Shown here in pieces: positions 13,374 through 15,577 of a stretch of 15,577 bases of DNA; positions within the stretch are counted from its first letter, which is position 1; each line of letters begins with the position of its first letter. A program made the translations under genes and the position numbers. The stretch covers positions 1 to 15,577 of the forward strand of contig CAZTKP010000053.1 of assembly GCA_964614215.1 (NCBI GenBank), written 5' to 3'. The stretch comes from CAZTKP01 sp964614215. Its GTDB lineage: Bacteria; UBP6; UBA1177. A model generated the notes under the pieces. That model did not search any database and had not been told where the DNA came from. It saw nothing but the letters and a program-made list of their open reading frames with translations.

Positions 13374-14987
13374 TTATTTCTTCTCTTCAGGTTTTTCGAA
13401 GACTTCTTTGCCGTCAACGCATTTCCAGCCTTTTTTGACAAGTTCTTCGTAGTCGAACGCGATACCTTCTTTTGCACAGTTTGCCTTAAGGAACTTCTCC
13501 ATTTCAGTAAATTTACCGACCTGGGAATAGATAAGAGCGGTACGGCCGAACTTTCTTTCCTTATGGTTTATGTTAGCGCCTTTATTGATAAGCAGTTTAA
13601 CAAGTTCTGTCTGTCCGTTCTTTGCAGCAAGACCGAGAACAGTCCATCCTTCGTAGTCATACTCTTCAAGATCGACCATAGGAGCTTCAACGATCTTGAA
13701 CTCAACATCAAAAGGATTCTGATCGTACCAGGGTTTTGATTTGTTTGCTTCTCTGATCTTATCAAGTTCCTTCTTTGAAAGACGTACTTTCTTCTTCCAG
13801 AGTTTCTTTCCTTCTTCAATGATGAAGTCAGCAGTTTTTACAAGTCTTTCAACTTTTCCAGGATCTTTAGGATCTATCGGCTGTCCTACAACGTAGAAGA
13901 GAGGTCCTCTTACGTTCTCACCGTCAGTTTCTTCAAGTCTTGCACCTTTTTTGATGAGGAACTTCATTATTTCAACGTATCCGCCTTCAGCTGCATAGTG
14001 AAGAAGATTTTTCTGATCACGGTCGTAAGATGTTCTTTCAGTAGCTCTTTCAAAAAGCATATCTCTTTCTTCTTCTTTTGCGCCGTAAACATAGATGATG
14101 TTCTCTCTGCTCTGCTCAACGTCAGTTACAAGAATAGGAGCTCCTTTATTAACGAGAAGTTTTACAAGATCAAGATCACCTTTTTCGATCGCGTAAAAAA
14201 GCTCTGTTTTCTGACGCAGTTTAACTTCTTTTTTGTCAAGCTCTTCGATTATCTTGTCCATTCCCGGCTGAACTTTTCCTTCGATCTTCAGAGTAAGAGG
14301 CTTTTTGCTGTATTTAACAGGAGCCGGTTTCCACACTTTCGCGCCTTTCTTAAGGAGATACTTGGCAAGGTCCATATGTTCGTATTTCATAGCGAAAATA
14401 AGTGCTGAAAGCTCGTACTTATCTCTGGCATCAAGCTCTGCGCCTGCTTTAAGAAGTATGTCGATGATCTCCTGTGATCCGCCCTGAGCAGCCATCATGA
14501 GAGGAGTTCTGCCGAAGTTGTCGGTAGCTTTTATATCAGCCTGTGCGCCAAGAAGAATATCGACCATTTTCTTGTCGGCATTTCTTGCAGCAGCCATAAG
14601 AGGTGTGTCGCCGTCATCTCTTTTAGTGTTGACATTGGCATCCTCGGAAAGAAGATGTTTAACTATGTCACATTTCTTTTCTGCAACGGCAACATAAAGA
14701 GCTGTCCTCTTCCTTCCATCCTTTGTATCAACAAGAGTTCCTTTTCCAAGTTCAGTCTTTACAGCGGCAAGATCACCTTTCTTTGCTGCTTCGATGATCG
14801 GAGGAAGCTCTTCTTTGACTTCCGTATCAACAAATTTCTTCTTTTTGTTCTTTTCGGCTTCTATCTTAGCCTTTATTTCCTTGTTCCTTTCCGCAGTCTC
14901 TTCCATTTTCTTCTGGATAGCGCTTTTATTGTCGCAAGAAGCGAGCACTGCCAGAACACATGCTAAAATAATAAGTAATTTTTTCAT
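13374..14987 (-). CDS. Ankyrin-repeat lipoprotein
   Basis: The protein has 537 residues. MKKLLIILACVLAVLASC is a lipoprotein signal with lipobox LASC (C18). Residues 22-60 are a highly charged, probably coiled stretch. Ankyrin repeats follow in two or three blocks: about 63-210 (for example RTPLMMAAQGGSQEIIDILL and GDTPLMAAARNADKKMVDIL), 241-270 (ELFYAIEKGDLDLVKLLVNK), 327-356 (NLLHYAAEGGYVEIMKFLIK) and 437-490 (WTVLGLAAKNGQTELVKLLI). Non-repeat insertions separate them (about 211-240, 271-325 and 360-436). GGGGGAC upstream of the ATG acts as ribosome-binding site. Ankyrin repeats bind proteins; the lipid anchor places this one in the periplasm or at the outer membrane. It probably forms an operon with the downstream FAD dehydrogenase, though no joint function is evident. 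Confidence 0.88.
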   Translation of the reverse strand: MKKLLIILACVLAVLASCDNKSAIQKKMEETAERNKEIKAKIEAEKNKKKKFVDTEVKEELPPIIEAAKKGDLAAVKTELGKGTLVDTKDGRKRTALYVAVAEKKCDIVKHLLSEDANVNTKRDDGDTPLMAAARNADKKMVDILLGAQADIKATDNFGRTPLMMAAQGGSQEIIDILLKAGAELDARDKYELSALIFAMKYEHMDLAKYLLKKGAKVWKPAPVKYSKKPLTLKIEGKVQPGMDKIIEELDKKEVKLRQKTELFYAIEKGDLDLVKLLVNKGAPILVTDVEQSRENIIYVYGAKEEERDMLFERATERTSYDRDQKNLLHYAAEGGYVEIMKFLIKKGARLEETDGENVRGPLFYVVGQPIDPKDPGKVERLVKTADFIIEEGKKLWKKKVRLSKKELDKIREANKSKPWYDQNPFDVEFKIVEAPMVDLEEYDYEGWTVLGLAAKNGQTELVKLLINKGANINHKERKFGRTALIYSQVGKFTEMEKFLKANCAKEGIAFDYEELVKKGWKCVDGKEVFEKPEEKK

Positions 14988-15032
14988 TTCGTCCCCCTGA
15001 GGTTAAAAAGCATTATTCACCAAAACTCTGAA

Positions 15033-15061
15033 TTTATACAAAAGTAATAGAATTATTTCAA
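15033..15061 (-). promoter_or_regulatory. Sigma70-type promoter for the ankyrin/dehydrogenase operon
   Basis: On the minus strand TTGAAA (15056-15061), a 17-bp spacer and TATAAA (15033-15038). Transcription would start near 15026, giving a leader of about 40 bases. Confidence 0.65.
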
Positions 15062-15079
15062 TTTTTTTGGAATAAACTT

Positions 15080-15105
15080 AAAAAATGAGGATTTATCATT
15101 CCTCA
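15080..15105 (-). terminator. Intrinsic terminator of the propeller-like gene
   Basis: On the minus strand TGAGGA pairs with TCCTCA across an 8-base loop and is followed by ATTTTTT-like sequence (TCCTCATTTTTT). The upstream arm overlaps the last codons of the gene. It separates this gene from the ankyrin operon promoter, which starts 19 bp later. Confidence 0.65.
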
Positions 15106-15577
15106 AATGGACAGACTCCTTCTTCTTTGCAGTAGCATTCCATATCTCTCAAAATGTATCCTGCTTTTGCAGCAGGCTGCCAGAAAAGATATTTTCCCTC
15201 AAAATTTGGAAAACCATGCCCGTATTTAGATTGACCCGCAAGCGGTTTTGAGCAGTAGGTTTTATTTTTATCTATTCGATAGAAACAGAGCTTTCCGTCT
15301 TCGCTTGTTTCGGTATAAAAATTTTCCTTATAAAGCATTACATTTGATGAGAATTCTGCCAGCTGAAGCTTAAAGTAGCCCGGTTCTGTGGTCGGGATAT
15401 CAAACTCTTTCTCAACTTTCCAAGGTTCTTTAGATATATCCATTATTACAAAACGGTTTCTGGGGATACCGTCTGCCATTGGTCTGTACGCAATACGGTT
15501 GGGATTGTCTTTGTCAAAACTTGGAAATCCTGCAACTTCACCTTCTTTTCCAATTTTTTTGCAATCAGATGCAATGT
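15096..15577 (-). CDS. C-terminal part of a probable secreted beta-propeller-like protein (5' end outside window)
   Basis: The minus-strand frame stays open from the TGA at 15096-15098 through the window edge, about 159 residues, so the ATG at 15479 is internal and not the start. Blade-like pieces such as EVAGFPSFDKDNPNRIAYRP, FPNFEGKYLFWQP and GKLCFYRIDKNKTYC resemble TolB/WD40-like propeller repeats of exported proteins. The end is Cys-rich (MECYCKEEGVCPFEE). The exact family and the signal peptide cannot be judged from this part. Confidence 0.6.
   Translation of the reverse strand, partial: IASDCKKIGKEGEVAGFPSFDKDNPNRIAYRPMADGIPRNRFVIMDISKEPWKVEKEFDIPTTEPGYFKLQLAEFSSNVMLYKENFYTETSEDGKLCFYRIDKNKTYCSKPLAGQSKYGHGFPNFEGKYLFWQPAAKAGYILRDMECYCKEEGVCPFEE

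Overview
The window looks like a chromosome segment of a Gram-negative, diderm bacterium of moderate to low G+C. Three predicted lipoproteins carry clear lipoboxes, and several secreted proteins carry domains typical of deltaproteobacterial/Myxococcota-like genomes: a D/E-rich linker behind the lipobox, thrombospondin type-3 repeats, a 'CGNGVVEGDEMCDDGN' Cys-rich repeat and a DUF1566/FISUMP-like lipoprotein. The lineage is an inference from domain style only; no rRNA or marker gene is present.

Layout. (1) 1-1696, +: the tail of an unrecognised protein, then a multi-membrane-spanning GT-C-type glycosyltransferase. (2) 1779-5168, +: a 1129-residue mosaic lipoprotein joining a complete-looking metal-dependent amidohydrolase to TSP3 repeats, an OB-like domain, two Cys-rich repeats and a C-terminal carbohydrate-binding-like jelly roll. 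(3) 5169-6346: no intact gene. This is a transposon graveyard holding the C-terminal remnant of an IS1380-type transposase, the C-terminal remnant of an ISL3-type transposase, and a 250-bp piece bounded by near-perfect 21-bp inverted repeats that holds a strong ribosome-binding site, an ATG and a short transposase-like N-terminus. It ends with a promoter-like region and seven perfect ACAAG repeats in front of the next gene. (4) 6347-10253, +: a visibly more A+T-rich two-gene unit, a large secreted LVIVP-type propeller/Cys-rich protein followed 13 bp later by a small FISUMP-like lipoprotein. (5) 10269-11827: a divergent pair, a tyrosine/dual-specificity phosphatase (-) and a stand-alone MshEN/GspE_N-like protein (+), each with a good sigma70-type promoter in the shared spacer. 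(6) 11820-14987, -: a likely operon of an ankyrin-repeat lipoprotein and a COG2509-type FAD-dependent dehydrogenase, 9 bp apart, with a good promoter upstream. (7) 15096-15577, -: the C-terminal part of another probable beta-propeller protein, closed by an intrinsic terminator.

The genes do not form one obvious pathway. The common theme is cell envelope and secretion: most encode exported, lipid-anchored or membrane proteins. I see no CRISPR array, rRNA, tRNA or recognised defence system. The most interesting parts are the amidohydrolase mosaic, the repeat- and IS-bounded secreted-protein module at 6100-10253, and the inverted-repeat element. No clearly new system can be proven from sequence alone.
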